Source: a bacterium (GTDB taxonomy: Bacteria; Joyebacterota; Joyebacteria; Joyebacterales; Joyebacteraceae). Taken from it: a DNA stretch of 64,000 nucleotides. The translations under genes and the position numbers were made by a program. The DNA is taken from positions 1 through 64,000 of the forward strand of contig JALGZK010000002.1 of NCBI GenBank assembly GCA_025774935.1. The letters are read 5' to 3'. The notes beneath the pieces were generated by a model. That model saw only the letters and a program-made list of their open reading frames with translations, was not told where the DNA came from and did no database searches. How positions within the stretch are numbered: position 1 is the first letter of the stretch; every line of letters begins with the position of its first letter. This document shows, one piece after another, positions 26,234-35,800 of this stretch.

Positions 26234-26241
26234 GAGTCAGG

Positions 26242-27411
26242 ATGGCAACCACACCGCCCACACGACGCGCCACCTGGTTCTCCCGCCACCGAGGCGTTCC
26301 GCTCTTCTCGGTTCTCGGAATCCGCATAGTCGCCGACTACAGCTGGTTCCTCATCGTGGCACTCATCGCCGCGACGCTGACGCTCGGGTGGTTCCCGACC
26401 GAGCTGCCCGGACGCGGGACGTTCCAGTACCTGCTCCTCGGGGTCATCACCGCCTTCTTCTTCTTCGCGTCCGTACTCGTCCACGAGCTCTCGCACAGCG
26501 TCGTGGCCGTCCTGTCGGGAATCCCGGTCAGACGGATCACGCTCTTCCTGTTCGGCGGCGTCGCCGAGATCACGAAGGAGCCGTCGGATCCGAGGACCGA
26601 GCTCAAGGTCGCCCTCGCCGGCCCCGCGACGAGCGCCATTCTCGCAGGTCTCTTCTGGTCGATCGTCGTCCTGATGGGCGACGGAACGGGCCGGCCGGGG
26701 CTTCAGCTGGCCTTCTTCTACCTCGCGTTCGCGAACACCGCCCTGCTCATCTTCAACCTGCTCCCGGGGCTCCCTCTCGACGGCGGCCGCGTGCTGCGCG
26801 CGATAGTCTGGGCGGCGACGAAGAACATCCGCAGGGCGACCTACGTGGCAAGCATGGCGGGGAAGGCGATCGCGGGGCTCCTCGTGATCCTCGGTCTCGT
26901 CGCGATCCTGTCCGGCGGGAACGTCATCGCCGGGCTGTGGTTCATCTTCATCGCGCTCTTCCTGAGACACGCGGCCGACACGAGCTACCGGCAGGTCCTC
27001 ATCAAGGAAGCGCTCGGCGCAGTGCGCGTCATGGACGTCATGAGTCCGGACGTCGTCACGGTCCCGCCCTCGATCTCCCTTGCAGAACTCGTCGACGTCT
27101 ACTTCCTCCACCATCATTTCATCTGCTATCCGGTCGTCGACGGCACCCGCCCCCTCGGCGTCATCTCCATTCGGGACGTGAAGCACGTCCCGCGGGAGAG
27201 GTGGCCCGAGACGTCGGTGGCGGACGCGATGACCCGCCTCTCCCCCGACACGACGCTCCGGTCCGACGAGGGGATTCCGGCCGCGATGGAGAAGATGGCG
27301 GCGTCGGGGCTCGGGCGTCTACCAGTCATCGACGGGGACAGGCTCGTCGGGATCGTGACCCGTCGCGACATCATGAACCACATCCAGATCAGGACCGATC
27401 TTCGTCGTTGA
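26242..27411 (+). CDS. Site-2-protease (M50) membrane metalloprotease with CBS pair
   Basis: This 389-residue protein has membrane helices at about 33-50, 62-80, 128-148, 155-175 and 200-235. HELSH (81-85) lies in the second helix and LLPGLPLDGGRVLRA supplies the third zinc ligand, Asp180; together these are the SpoIVFB/Rip-like M50 active site. Residues ~260-385 form two CBS domains that usually sense adenine nucleotides. Such enzymes cut membrane-embedded substrates such as anti-sigma factors. The ECF anti-sigma encoded at 54624 is a conceivable but unproven target. No good ribosome site precedes the ATG, and the promoter is placed for a leaderless transcript. Confidence 0.9.
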   Translation: MATTPPTRRATWFSRHRGVPLFSVLGIRIVADYSWFLIVALIAATLTLGWFPTELPGRGTFQYLLLGVITAFFFFASVLVHELSHSVVAVLSGIPVRRITLFLFGGVAEITKEPSDPRTELKVALAGPATSAILAGLFWSIVVLMGDGTGRPGLQLAFFYLAFANTALLIFNLLPGLPLDGGRVLRAIVWAATKNIRRATYVASMAGKAIAGLLVILGLVAILSGGNVIAGLWFIFIALFLRHAADTSYRQVLIKEALGAVRVMDVMSPDVVTVPPSISLAELVDVYFLHHHFICYPVVDGTRPLGVISIRDVKHVPRERWPETSVADAMTRLSPDTTLRSDEGIPAAMEKMAASGLGRLPVIDGDRLVGIVTRRDIMNHIQIRTDLRR

Positions 27412-27444
27412 CTCCCCGCGCGAAGGTCCTGATTCCCGATGAGC

Positions 27445-27480
27445 GAACGGGCGCGGCCTCACCTGAGACCCCGCCCGTTC
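27445..27480. terminator. Bidirectional hairpin terminator
   Basis: GAACGGGCG (27445-27453) pairs with CGCCCGTTC (27472-27480), and the 18-base interior can fold further (CTCA with TGAG). It lies between the convergent genes ending at 27411 and 27541 and is followed by TCTT on the plus strand. Confidence 0.7.
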
Positions 27481-27540
27481 TCTTCCGTGTAGCTCGATCG
27501 TGCTGCCCGAGCGCTCGCCCGCTCGCTCACACGCTCGTCG

Positions 27541-29058
27541 TCAGGCCCTCGCCCTGGTCTCCTCGCTGACCGCCGAGTCCTGCACGGCGGCGTGCGGGTG
27601 CGTGCTCACGTACTCCTCGTGCCACTCGTCGAGGCGCGGCCGCTCGACGGCCCACTGACGCAGCATGCGCGCGCCGAGCCTGAACCACTCCGACTCCGGG
27701 TTGTCGTAGTGGTCGCGGTGCCACTCTGGCTCCGTAAGGTCGCGCAGCCTCTCCGAGTAGCTGTCGAGGTGCCCGACGATCGCCGGATCCCGGACGATCG
27801 TGTCGGCCCCGTCGTGGCTCGGCCGTATCCTATGCTCGGCGACGAGCCTTCGAAGGACCTGGGGATTGTCGATGATCATGCACGGCATATAGAGGTTCTT
27901 GTCATCGGAGTAGGGCTGCTCGTACCGGATCGACCGGAAGAAGTCACAGGCGAGGATCTCCTTGAGCGGCTTCTCCCGGACGTTCCCGACGGTGAAGTGG
28001 CAGAAGACGCACGGCTCGACATTCCCGTTCGAGGTGACGTGGAAGTAGAGGCGTCCCCCCGCCATGCACCCTCCGACGTACGAGCCGTCGTTCCAGAAGT
28101 CGCCGATGAACATGGGCCTGTTTGGGCGCCGCTCGTGGAGCCAGTGCCGGAGCTCGGTCCTCTGTTCAGGGGTGCTCATCAGATCGACGTTCGGCTCCCG
28201 CCCGATCGGGATGTACTGGAAGAGCCAGGCGAAGCTGGCTCCCAGGTCGTGGTAGTAGTCGTAGAAGTCATCGTCGACGATGAGGTCGGAGTTGTGCCTC
28301 GTGGCCGTGACCGAGATGCCGAAGAAGAGCCTCCTCTCCTTGAGCCTCCTCATGGCCGCGAGAATCGCGTCGTAGGTCCCTAGTCCTCGCCGCGCGTCTG
28401 TCTCGCCCAGGTAGCCCTCGACGCTGATGGCCGGCGCGGCGTTCCCGACCTCGAGGAGCTTGTCAGCAACGTTGTCGTCGATGAGGGTCCCGTTCGTGTA
28501 GATCTGGAAGAAGCAGTCCTCGTGCTCCTCGAGCATCTCGAGGAGGTCGCCGCGCACGAACGGCTCGCCTCCCGAGATCGTGATGAAGTGCATCCCGAGG
28601 TCCTTGCACTGCCGGATCACCCCGTCGAACTCGTCGGTCGTGAGCTCACCGTCCCTCGTGTACTCGAAGGCGTAGCAGCCCTCGCATCGGAGGTTGCAGC
28701 GCATGGTCGGGCTGATGACCGCGAACGCCGGCGGGAACCAGCCTTCCTGCTCGAGAACCTCATAGCGCCGCGAGCCACCCAGGATCCCCCAGTTGACCAT
28801 GAGGTTCTCCAGGAAGCGCTTGCGCTGGTTCTGAGCGAGGTTGAAGAAACTCCGTACGAACTCGCCGCCGGCATCACCGGAGTGGAGTGCCTGGTGCAGC
28901 CGGCCGGCCTGATTGCGGACATCCGGGTTAGGAAGGTACTTCGAGACCCAGAGGAAGACCTTGTCGACATCTTCGACCGTCAGTCGAGCGCCCCAAGACC
29001 CCAGCCGCCGCAACAGGCGCGCCTTGAAGGCCTGCTGGAATTCACTCCGTGAGGGCAT
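27541..29058 (-). CDS. Radical SAM protein with SPASM-like C-terminal cysteines
   Basis: This 505-residue protein starts at ATG 29058 after GGAGGGGGC. A helical N-terminal extension (1-110) precedes the radical SAM core, with CNLRCEGC (Cys121, Cys125, Cys128) for the 4Fe-4S cluster and TISGGEPF for AdoMet binding. Further cysteines in GGCMAGG, EPCVFCHF and MPCMI in the C-terminal half fit a SPASM/Twitch-type auxiliary cluster. Such proteins often modify peptides or lipids, but no small peptide gene lies alongside. It is 106 bases downstream of a TetR-family gene in the same direction and may be under its control. Confidence 0.87.
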   Translation of the reverse strand: MPSRSEFQQAFKARLLRRLGSWGARLTVEDVDKVFLWVSKYLPNPDVRNQAGRLHQALHSGDAGGEFVRSFFNLAQNQRKRFLENLMVNWGILGGSRRYEVLEQEGWFPPAFAVISPTMRCNLRCEGCYAFEYTRDGELTTDEFDGVIRQCKDLGMHFITISGGEPFVRGDLLEMLEEHEDCFFQIYTNGTLIDDNVADKLLEVGNAAPAISVEGYLGETDARRGLGTYDAILAAMRRLKERRLFFGISVTATRHNSDLIVDDDFYDYYHDLGASFAWLFQYIPIGREPNVDLMSTPEQRTELRHWLHERRPNRPMFIGDFWNDGSYVGGCMAGGRLYFHVTSNGNVEPCVFCHFTVGNVREKPLKEILACDFFRSIRYEQPYSDDKNLYMPCMIIDNPQVLRRLVAEHRIRPSHDGADTIVRDPAIVGHLDSYSERLRDLTEPEWHRDHYDNPESEWFRLGARMLRQWAVERPRLDEWHEEYVSTHPHAAVQDSAVSEETRARA

Positions 29059-29164
29059 GCCCCCTCCACACGCTCGTCCGTAGATGCTCAGAAGACGGAA
29101 GCGCGGGCCCTCCAGAACACAGACTCACCACGAATGCGACCCGCGCGCAAAGCCGACCGTGATT

Positions 29165-29782
29165 CTACTGATGTTCCCCGGCAGTTTCCACTGTCAGATG
29201 ACAGCCGACGCCGTTCAGCACGAAGTTGGACAGCTCGTCCGCGAAGCCCGAGAGCGGGTATGAGCAGTCGTCGGCCACCCAGTCCAGCACGACGCTCTGG
29301 AAGGCCCCGAACAGCATGCTCGCCGTCATCGAGGCGTTCATGTGCCGGCAAACCCCCTCGCGCACGCCCTCTTCGAGGATCTCCTCGATGATGTCCTTGT
29401 AGGCGCGGCTGCTCCGCTTCGCGACGGTCTTGATCATCGACGTGCTCTGCCGGAGCTGCGAGAGGAAGATCCTGGCGCTGTCAGGGTTGTTCTCCATGAG
29501 CTCGAGACCGAGCGTGAGGAGCCTCCTCAGCTTCTTCTCCGGTCCCTGCTCCCGCGCGATGCCGTCGCGCAGCCTGTCCATGTGCGCGCTCAGGAACTCC
29601 TCGAAGACTGCGACGAGCAGTTCCTCCTTGCTGGAGAAGTAGATGTAGATCGTCCCCGCCGCCACGTTCGCCGTCTCCGCGATCTCCGCGGTCGTCGTGT
29701 TGTGGTAGCCCTTGTCGCCGAACAGCCTCGCCGCGGCCGAGATGATCCGCTCCCGCTTGTTGCCGACACGCTTTCTGGCCAT
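29165..29782 (-). CDS. TetR-family transcriptional regulator
   Basis: This 205-residue protein has the TetR N-terminal helix-turn-helix: RERIISAAARLFGDKGYHNT, then TTAEIAETANVAAGTIYIYF and SSKEELLVAVFEEF. The remaining helical region (70-200) is the ligand-binding and dimerisation domain, resembling FadR/AcrR-like members that sense acyl compounds or drugs. GAGAGAGG precedes the start. The radical SAM gene downstream is the likely co-transcribed partner. Its operator was not firmly identified. Confidence 0.93.
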   Translation of the reverse strand: MARKRVGNKRERIISAAARLFGDKGYHNTTTAEIAETANVAAGTIYIYFSSKEELLVAVFEEFLSAHMDRLRDGIAREQGPEKKLRRLLTLGLELMENNPDSARIFLSQLRQSTSMIKTVAKRSSRAYKDIIEEILEEGVREGVCRHMNASMTASMLFGAFQSVVLDWVADDCSYPLSGFADELSNFVLNGVGCHLTVETAGEHQ

Positions 29783-29975
29783 GACCTAGCCTCTCTCCCG
29801 CTGGCCCCGGCGTCCGCCGCGGGCCTCTGCCGTGTGGGGGTTCGATTCGCTGGTGAATGTCTGAGGGTTCGGTTCCCGTCCCGGCCGGCGGACTCCCGCA
29901 GGGGCCGGAGCCGGTTCGTCCCAGTCCGGGAGGCTCCGTCCCCCACCCTTGCCCCCCGAGACTGAAGGCGACTCG

Positions 29976-30004
29976 ATATTAACCGACGAAGGCGGAGCGC
30001 GCAA
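29976..30004 (-). promoter_or_regulatory. Candidate promoter of the TetR/radical SAM pair
   Basis: On the minus strand: TTGCGC (29999-30004), a 17-base spacer, TAATAT (29976-29981). It would give a ~185-base leader. The -35 match is weak. Confidence 0.35.
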
Positions 30005-30147
30005 GTGCTTTTCCTGAGGCGGGTCTCACTCACCCTTAGAGGGGCTCCAAAAGGGGCTCCTGTGGGTATCCGGGAACGGGGGCGGGCAGGTGGGTGACCC
30101 TCAAACATGCTAGGGCGCCCGGCGCGCGGCCGGTCGGCCGGGCACGT

Positions 30148-30163
30148 CTGAGGGCGCCCTCAG
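30148..30163. repeat. 16-bp perfect palindrome
   Basis: CTGAGGGCGCCCTCAG reads identically on both strands. It lies about 70 bases past the stop of the lipoprotein gene ending at 30234 and could be part of a terminator or a protein-binding site. Confidence 0.6.
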
Positions 30164-30233
30164 GAATGGAAGGCGGGGCGGGCCAACTCAGGGGATGCAG
30201 CGCGGCGAGCCAATGATGGAATCGCCGTCCAGG

Positions 30234-32579
30234 CTAGCGCATCCCGCTGGTCAGATACCTCGCCCCGCCAGTCTTCGGCGGCCTCCCCCTTTCGTCCGGC
30301 TTCACGATGTCGCCGAAGTCGTGGACGAGAGGAAGCCCGAGCACGTAGCACACCACGTGCGGCATCACCGCACCGCACGTCCAGTTGTTGTAGAAGGTCC
30401 ACTCGAGCGGCTGGGTCGTCATGATCACCCAGCCTTCGCCGTATCCGAACTCGACGAGCGTCGGTCCGTGTTCGTCGTCCACGGCATAGACGGTGGCTCC
30501 GTCCGGCAGATTGTCGATACGCGCGTGGCTTGCGAACTCCCCGTAGAGCGTCGACGGGAGTCCCTGGACCAACGGAGCGCCGGGGAGCTCGACGTAGTTG
30601 AACCACGTCTCGTGCGGCTGGAGATCGACGGAGCCGGGCAGGACGATGCCGGCCTGCTCGATCGAGCCTCCGTGCCAGCCGAGGTCGCACGCCTCCCAGA
30701 AGATCGTTCCCCCGTCCCTCACGAACTGAAGGAGAAGGACCTGGTTGTCTCCACATGCATCGTAGAAGCCCTGGGTCTGGTCGCTCTGGACGATGACCAG
30801 GTCCTCGCCGGGCGTGAGGTCGAGGCCGCGCAGCTGTTCGGAGCCCGCCACCTCGTACTGGCCCGGTCCCGGTCCCTCGGTGAGGTCCATGATCTCGAGC
30901 ATCTGGTCGAGGACTGGGGGCACCTCGGGCGACCAGGGGACGACGTCCCTCAGGATCACGATGTGCGCCGCGCTCGCCTCGCCACCTCCGACGTTCACGT
31001 CACGCACGACGGTGTCGTTCAACATCCGGGGGTCACGCACCTGCAGGGCGACCTCATGGACGCCCGGCGTCGAGAACGCGTGCTCCGGACTGACCGCCGA
31101 GAGCCACTCCGTGTCCCAGACGCCGTCGTTCTCCCAGTCCCAGCGCATCAGGAGATCGGCGGAATCGTCATCGGGGTCGATCGTAGGCGACGGATCGAAG
31201 AAGACCGGCTCGCCCGGTTCCACGAACGAAGGCTCGACCACGAACTCCGCCGACGGCGGGGAGTGATCTCCGGCGTAGATCATCACACCGTCAAGCTGGC
31301 TGATCCGGTGCGAGTCCAGCGTGCCCGGTGACACCAGCCGCGAGAAGTACGGAATGGTCTCGACGCCGCCGGCCACGACCTCCGTGGCGAACGTGCACCC
31401 GGCGACGACCGCGCACAGCATGTCGATGTAATCCTCGCAGTCCTCGTTCTGACCGTCCCAGATCCATGAGGCCACGCGGGCCGTCTCTGCCTCCGCGAGG
31501 TCGAGGAAACTCCCGACGACCCGGTACGGGTCGCCGGACCGAACGGCCGGACCGAGCGCCCCGGCCGCCGGAGCGGCCGTGAGGTCGAGGTCCGCGGGGT
31601 CCAGGTCCGGGACCATCCCGGACCCGAGCGCGATGATCTCGAGAATCCCGCGCCCAGCGTTGGCAGTCGCGGCGAGACCCTCGGAGGTCGCCGCGTCGTA
31701 GGAGAGGAACTCGCCGCGCGTGGCGACGATGTCGAAGGTGCCGTCACCGAGCATCACCTCGGTTCTCGTCGCCTCCGACATGAGAACAAGCGGAGGCCAT
31801 CCCAGACTCACGGTCACATCCGCGCGCTCCGACTCCACGAGCGTCTCGATCGTGTTCTCGCCTCCCACCTCGGACACGCTGGCGGTGTAGTAGACCGGGT
31901 GCGGGTTCGCGAGCGCGACGCCGTCCCCGGCCATGTCCTCGGTCCACGGGTCTGCGTACTGAGCGGGTCCGGCGATGAAGCCATCGAGGACGTCGATGAC
32001 AACCTCGGCCGCCAGCTGCCACAGTCCGGGGTCGACACCCGGATCGAGGCTTCCGGACTCCTCGATCGCGTCGACCGCGTGCTCCGTGAGCGTCGTCCAC
32101 TCCGCCGCACCGAGGGCGGCCTGGGCGACGATCTCCCGCTCGTCGGCGGGACACATGGTCAGGAAGGGATTCGCGAGAACGAGCGCCGCGGCGGTGCTCG
32201 AGGCGCCGATCACTACTCCGTCGACGTCGGCCGCACCGACGAGGCCCATCATGATCGGGACGTTCTCTGTCCCCGCGACGAACAGGATCTGCGGGTGGTC
32301 GGTCTCGGGAACGAGGACCTTGAACCGCCCGGACTCGTCGATCCGAGCACGTTCGGCGAGGGACACGACCTCGAGCGTCGCGAGATCGAGATCCGCGTTC
32401 TTCGGGGGCACAACCGATCCGCTCACCGCCCGCACGGCATGGTTCCAGTCCGGCGCCGATGGACCGCTCGGTCCGCTGGTGGACGAGCAGGATCCGAGAC
32501 AGAGCGACAGGGCTGCGACGAGCGCGACCAATCGAGCGGTGTTCCGGCCTGAATCGGTTCGGCCTGCGGCGTTCCGCAT
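30234..32579 (-). CDS. Large lipoprotein with PKD domain
   Basis: This 781-residue protein starts at ATG 32579 after GGGAGGAGA; the open frame continues upstream but without protein character. The signal peptide ends in a lipobox LGSC, so the mature protein should be lipid-anchored at Cys. The middle part is unfamiliar and acidic. A PKD-like Ig domain lies at about 480-565 (ends with the HEVALQVRD strand). The C-terminal ~200 residues (AAHIVILRD... EDLVIVQSDQTQGFYD... GEGWVIMTTQPLEW) look like a Rossmann/GATase-like ThuA-type fold. A cell-surface role is inferred. No FlgD-like tail is present, consistent with lipid anchoring. Confidence 0.75.
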   Translation of the reverse strand: MRNAAGRTDSGRNTARLVALVAALSLCLGSCSSTSGPSGPSAPDWNHAVRAVSGSVVPPKNADLDLATLEVVSLAERARIDESGRFKVLVPETDHPQILFVAGTENVPIMMGLVGAADVDGVVIGASSTAAALVLANPFLTMCPADEREIVAQAALGAAEWTTLTEHAVDAIEESGSLDPGVDPGLWQLAAEVVIDVLDGFIAGPAQYADPWTEDMAGDGVALANPHPVYYTASVSEVGGENTIETLVESERADVTVSLGWPPLVLMSEATRTEVMLGDGTFDIVATRGEFLSYDAATSEGLAATANAGRGILEIIALGSGMVPDLDPADLDLTAAPAAGALGPAVRSGDPYRVVGSFLDLAEAETARVASWIWDGQNEDCEDYIDMLCAVVAGCTFATEVVAGGVETIPYFSRLVSPGTLDSHRISQLDGVMIYAGDHSPPSAEFVVEPSFVEPGEPVFFDPSPTIDPDDDSADLLMRWDWENDGVWDTEWLSAVSPEHAFSTPGVHEVALQVRDPRMLNDTVVRDVNVGGGEASAAHIVILRDVVPWSPEVPPVLDQMLEIMDLTEGPGPGQYEVAGSEQLRGLDLTPGEDLVIVQSDQTQGFYDACGDNQVLLLQFVRDGGTIFWEACDLGWHGGSIEQAGIVLPGSVDLQPHETWFNYVELPGAPLVQGLPSTLYGEFASHARIDNLPDGATVYAVDDEHGPTLVEFGYGEGWVIMTTQPLEWTFYNNWTCGAVMPHVVCYVLGLPLVHDFGDIVKPDERGRPPKTGGARYLTSGMR

Positions 32580-32789
32580 GGTGTCTCCTCCCCCCCTGAT
32601 GGAAGCCCGGGCGGCCTCGAATCCCCTCCGATCAGTTCGATCGGGAATCGTGCCGCCGGTCCTTGACACGGAAATGCAACCTGCGCAGAAGGACCGGACA
32701 GACCGGGGATGCCGGCGCCCATGGGCACTTCTTCCCAACGCGAACGATGCAATCGGCGTACCAAGAGGGAGTTCTGGGGGCGGACGGAC

Positions 32790-32817
32790 GGAGGGCCGAC
32801 CCTTGGGCCGGCCCTCC
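32790..32817. terminator. Hairpin terminator after the papain-family gene
   Basis: GGAGGGCCG (32790-32798) pairs with CGGCCCTCC (32809-32817), with an inner CCC/GGG. It is about 55 bases downstream of the stop at 32873 on the minus strand. Confidence 0.6.
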
Positions 32818-32872
32818 CCGAGACCTTCGCTGCGCGGTGCTTCTGTTCCAGGAGCTCCTGCTTCGGGAGCTT

Positions 32873-35800
32873 CTACTTCAACATGACCATCTTGCGCTCG
32901 AAGAGCGCGTCGCCGATCTCCGCCCGGTAGAAGTAGACACCGGGCGCCACCACCCGCCCGTCCTCGTTCGTCCCATCCCAGACGGCGACGTGCCGCCCTC
33001 CGCCCTTCTCGGTGTCCAGGAGCGTCCGGACGCGCCGTCCCGCGAGATCGTAGATCGTGATCCTCACGCGTTCTCCCGCCTGAGGGACCGTGAGCGCGAT
33101 CGACGTGGACGGATTGAAGGGGTTCGGGAAGTTGTGACTCACCGACGGTCCCGCGACTTCGTCGCCCGCCACGCCGCTTCCGCACTCGAAGAAGGTCTCC
33201 GTGTGGCTCTCGTCGGTCCAGGGAACGTAGTCGACCGTCCCGGAGAACCACGACGGGTCGACGCAGACGTCGCCCCAGTAGTTATAGTCGGCGTCGACCA
33301 CCGCCGCGCCCGCGTTCAGCACCTGGAACATCCCACGGTTCAGGAAGTCGTTCGCTTCAGCGTGCGTTCTCCCGATCTCGGGACCGGGGTCCCCCGTCAC
33401 GAAGACGGCGCATACGGTGTTTCCGTCGAAGGTGTTCCCGGCAAGGAAGGGCGCGGCGGAGTCTGCGCACGCGACGCCGTACTGGTTCTCCGTGAACGTG
33501 CTGCCGGAGACCTCCGGCGCTCCTCCGAATCGGAAGCTCGCTCCCGTCGCGGCTCCAGTGAGAACGCAGTCCTCCACGCGGAGGAACGCGCCCGGACAGT
33601 CGAGACACGCCGACGCGGACCCGAGTCCGTCGAGCGTGAATCCGGCGAGCCTCGTGATGTCGACGAGGCTCACGCCGCTCACGACGGCCCCGACCGACGA
33701 ACGGATGGAGGTCAGGCCGGGCCCCCCTGGCGCGACCACCGAGACGGCGTCCTTGAGCGTGACGTTCTCGTCGTAGTTCCCTGCCGCCACGAGGACGGTG
33801 TCGAGCGCCGCGGCCGCGTCGATCGCCGCCTGGATGGTGGGGTACGGCGACGGCACGGTGAGCACGTCTCCGGACCCGAGGTAGGCGATCTCCGAGTAGG
33901 CGCTCTTCTGACTCGAAGCGTCGCTGGCGGTGATCCGGTAGAAGTAGACGTCCTCCGGATCGAGGCCGGGATCGACGTACGTCGTGTCCTGCGTGAATCC
34001 TATGAGCAGGTTCGAGCTCGGCGGAGGCGAGAACGGGACGACGTCGCGGTAAATCCAGTAGCGCCGGAAATCGCTCTCGCAGTTGGGCGACCACGAGAGG
34101 ACGGCGTCGACTCCCGACCACTCGACCGCGAGGTTCGTCGGGGCCGCTGGCGCCGGATCGATTGCGACCGTCTCCGAAGGGAACCCGCGCCAGCTGGTGT
34201 CGTAGACCGGGACGACCCCGTAGGCGAAGTTGTCTCTCGCGCAGTCGCCGGTCGAATCGTCCACGAAGTGGGTCTCAGGGGCGGGCACCCATCCGACCGA
34301 ATCGGGAGGGTCCGCCTCGGTCGACCGCATTATGACGTAGGACTCGACCGGACCGTCGGCGGGCTCCCACGACATCTCGTTGCCGCCCTCGTCGAACGAG
34401 ACCTCGAGGTTCGCCGGCCCCGCGTAGCAGAGCTCGCCCGAAATCTCTTCGGAAGACGCCCCCTCCAGCCCGCTCGTGTCGACCGCCGTCACGCAGTAGT
34501 CGTTCACCTCGCACGCCGGAATCCCGACGTCGACGAAGACCGTGTCGGGCGCCTCTATCGTCGCGACCGCCACGCGTCCCGACCAGAGCGTGTCCCTGTA
34601 GACGACGTAGTGATCGACCACGACGTCGACAGGGGGCGGGGACCACGACACAACGAGGGACGCTCCCGCCTGGAGGACCTCGAGTTGCGTGGGCCCGGGC
34701 GGGCAGCCGATCCCGAACGCGCCGACGTCCTGTCCGAAGTCCCCCGCACCCACGCAGCCGGACGACGCATGCAGGCGGAAGTCGAACGCCTCGGGGTCGC
34801 AGAAGACAGGGTCCTCGCACAGGCAGCCGTTCCCCGCCTCACATCCGGAGAAGTCGGCCGTGGCGTTGTCCCACACGTCGCTGAACGTGACCTCGCAGCT
34901 CACGCCCTCTGAGAAGACGCCGTACCGGCCGTTCGAGGTGACGATGCTCGAGAGCACGATCGCCTCGGCCTGGTTCCCGACCGTGACGCCGTCGAGGCCG
35001 TTCCCGACGACCGTGCAGTTCACGACGCCGACGGACGAGTAGATCGAGCTAATCCCGGAGCCGCCGTTCCCGTAGATCGCGCTCCACGAGACCGTGGCGG
35101 GGTGGGGACCGAGGGACGGGACCTGCACCCCGTCGAAGGCGTTGTCCCTGATCACGCACGATTCGATGCGAACGCTACCTTCGGCCATGTAGCTCGTGTC
35201 GAGGACGATCCCAGACCCGCACCCGTGGATCTCGAGGTCCCTGAGCACGACCTCCTCGCCGGTTATGACCCAGAGGCCGGCCGAAAAGGCGTTCGTGATC
35301 TCGAACCCGTCCACGATGAGGCGCTCGGAGCCCGGCAGTGACTCGCCGCACTCCACGCCGACGTACGCGCCTCCGGCATCGATCACGGTCGGGTACGTCT
35401 CAGGATCTCGCGTCGTGAAGGTCGGGTCGTAGCCGCCCTCGAGCGTCCGCATCGGCGGAATCGCGATCGCCTCCTCGTACACTCCTCCGGCCACCTTGAT
35501 GACGTCACCGCGCTGGGACGCGTCGAGCGCGGCCTGTATCGTCGGGAACTCCTCGGGCACGCGCCGCTCCCTCGGGGTGTGCGGGTTGATCGAGCGGACC
35601 GCGCCCCAGGTCATCGAGCTGTCATACGCGTAGTAGGACCAGAAACCCCCGTAGAGGCTGTCCTTACAGATCCACGACTGGATGGAGTCGTCCCAGCCGA
35701 TGATGAGGATGCAGTGGACGCCGTCGCAGGCGGCGATCGGGGCCTCCATGATCGCCGCCTTGTAGGCGTCGACGTTCGCGGCGGTGTACGTATACCCGTC

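Larger units (their letters stand above)
25904..26241. other. 338-base divergent intergenic region
   Basis: Contains the minus-strand promoter of the metalloprotease gene (25960-25988), an inverted repeat next to its ribosome site (25919-25932), a CCGAGA/TCTCGG hairpin (26074-26088) and the plus-strand promoter of the site-2 protease gene (26205-26233). No coding frame is supported. Confidence 0.55.
29783..30233. other. 451-base non-coding region
   Basis: Contains a candidate minus-strand promoter (29976-30004), two copies of AGGGGCTCC (30040-30048 and 30052-30060) and a 16-bp perfect palindrome (30148-30163). No coding frame is supported. Confidence 0.5.

Noticed and set aside
29845-29858. 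ATTC-N6-GAAT upstream of the TetR gene as an operator
   Set aside because: Only 4-bp arms; such short inverted repeats are frequent by chance.
30040-30060. Direct repeat AGGGGCTCC in two copies 12 bases apart
   Set aside because: Two short copies only, without further units or an associated gene; likely chance in GC-rich DNA.
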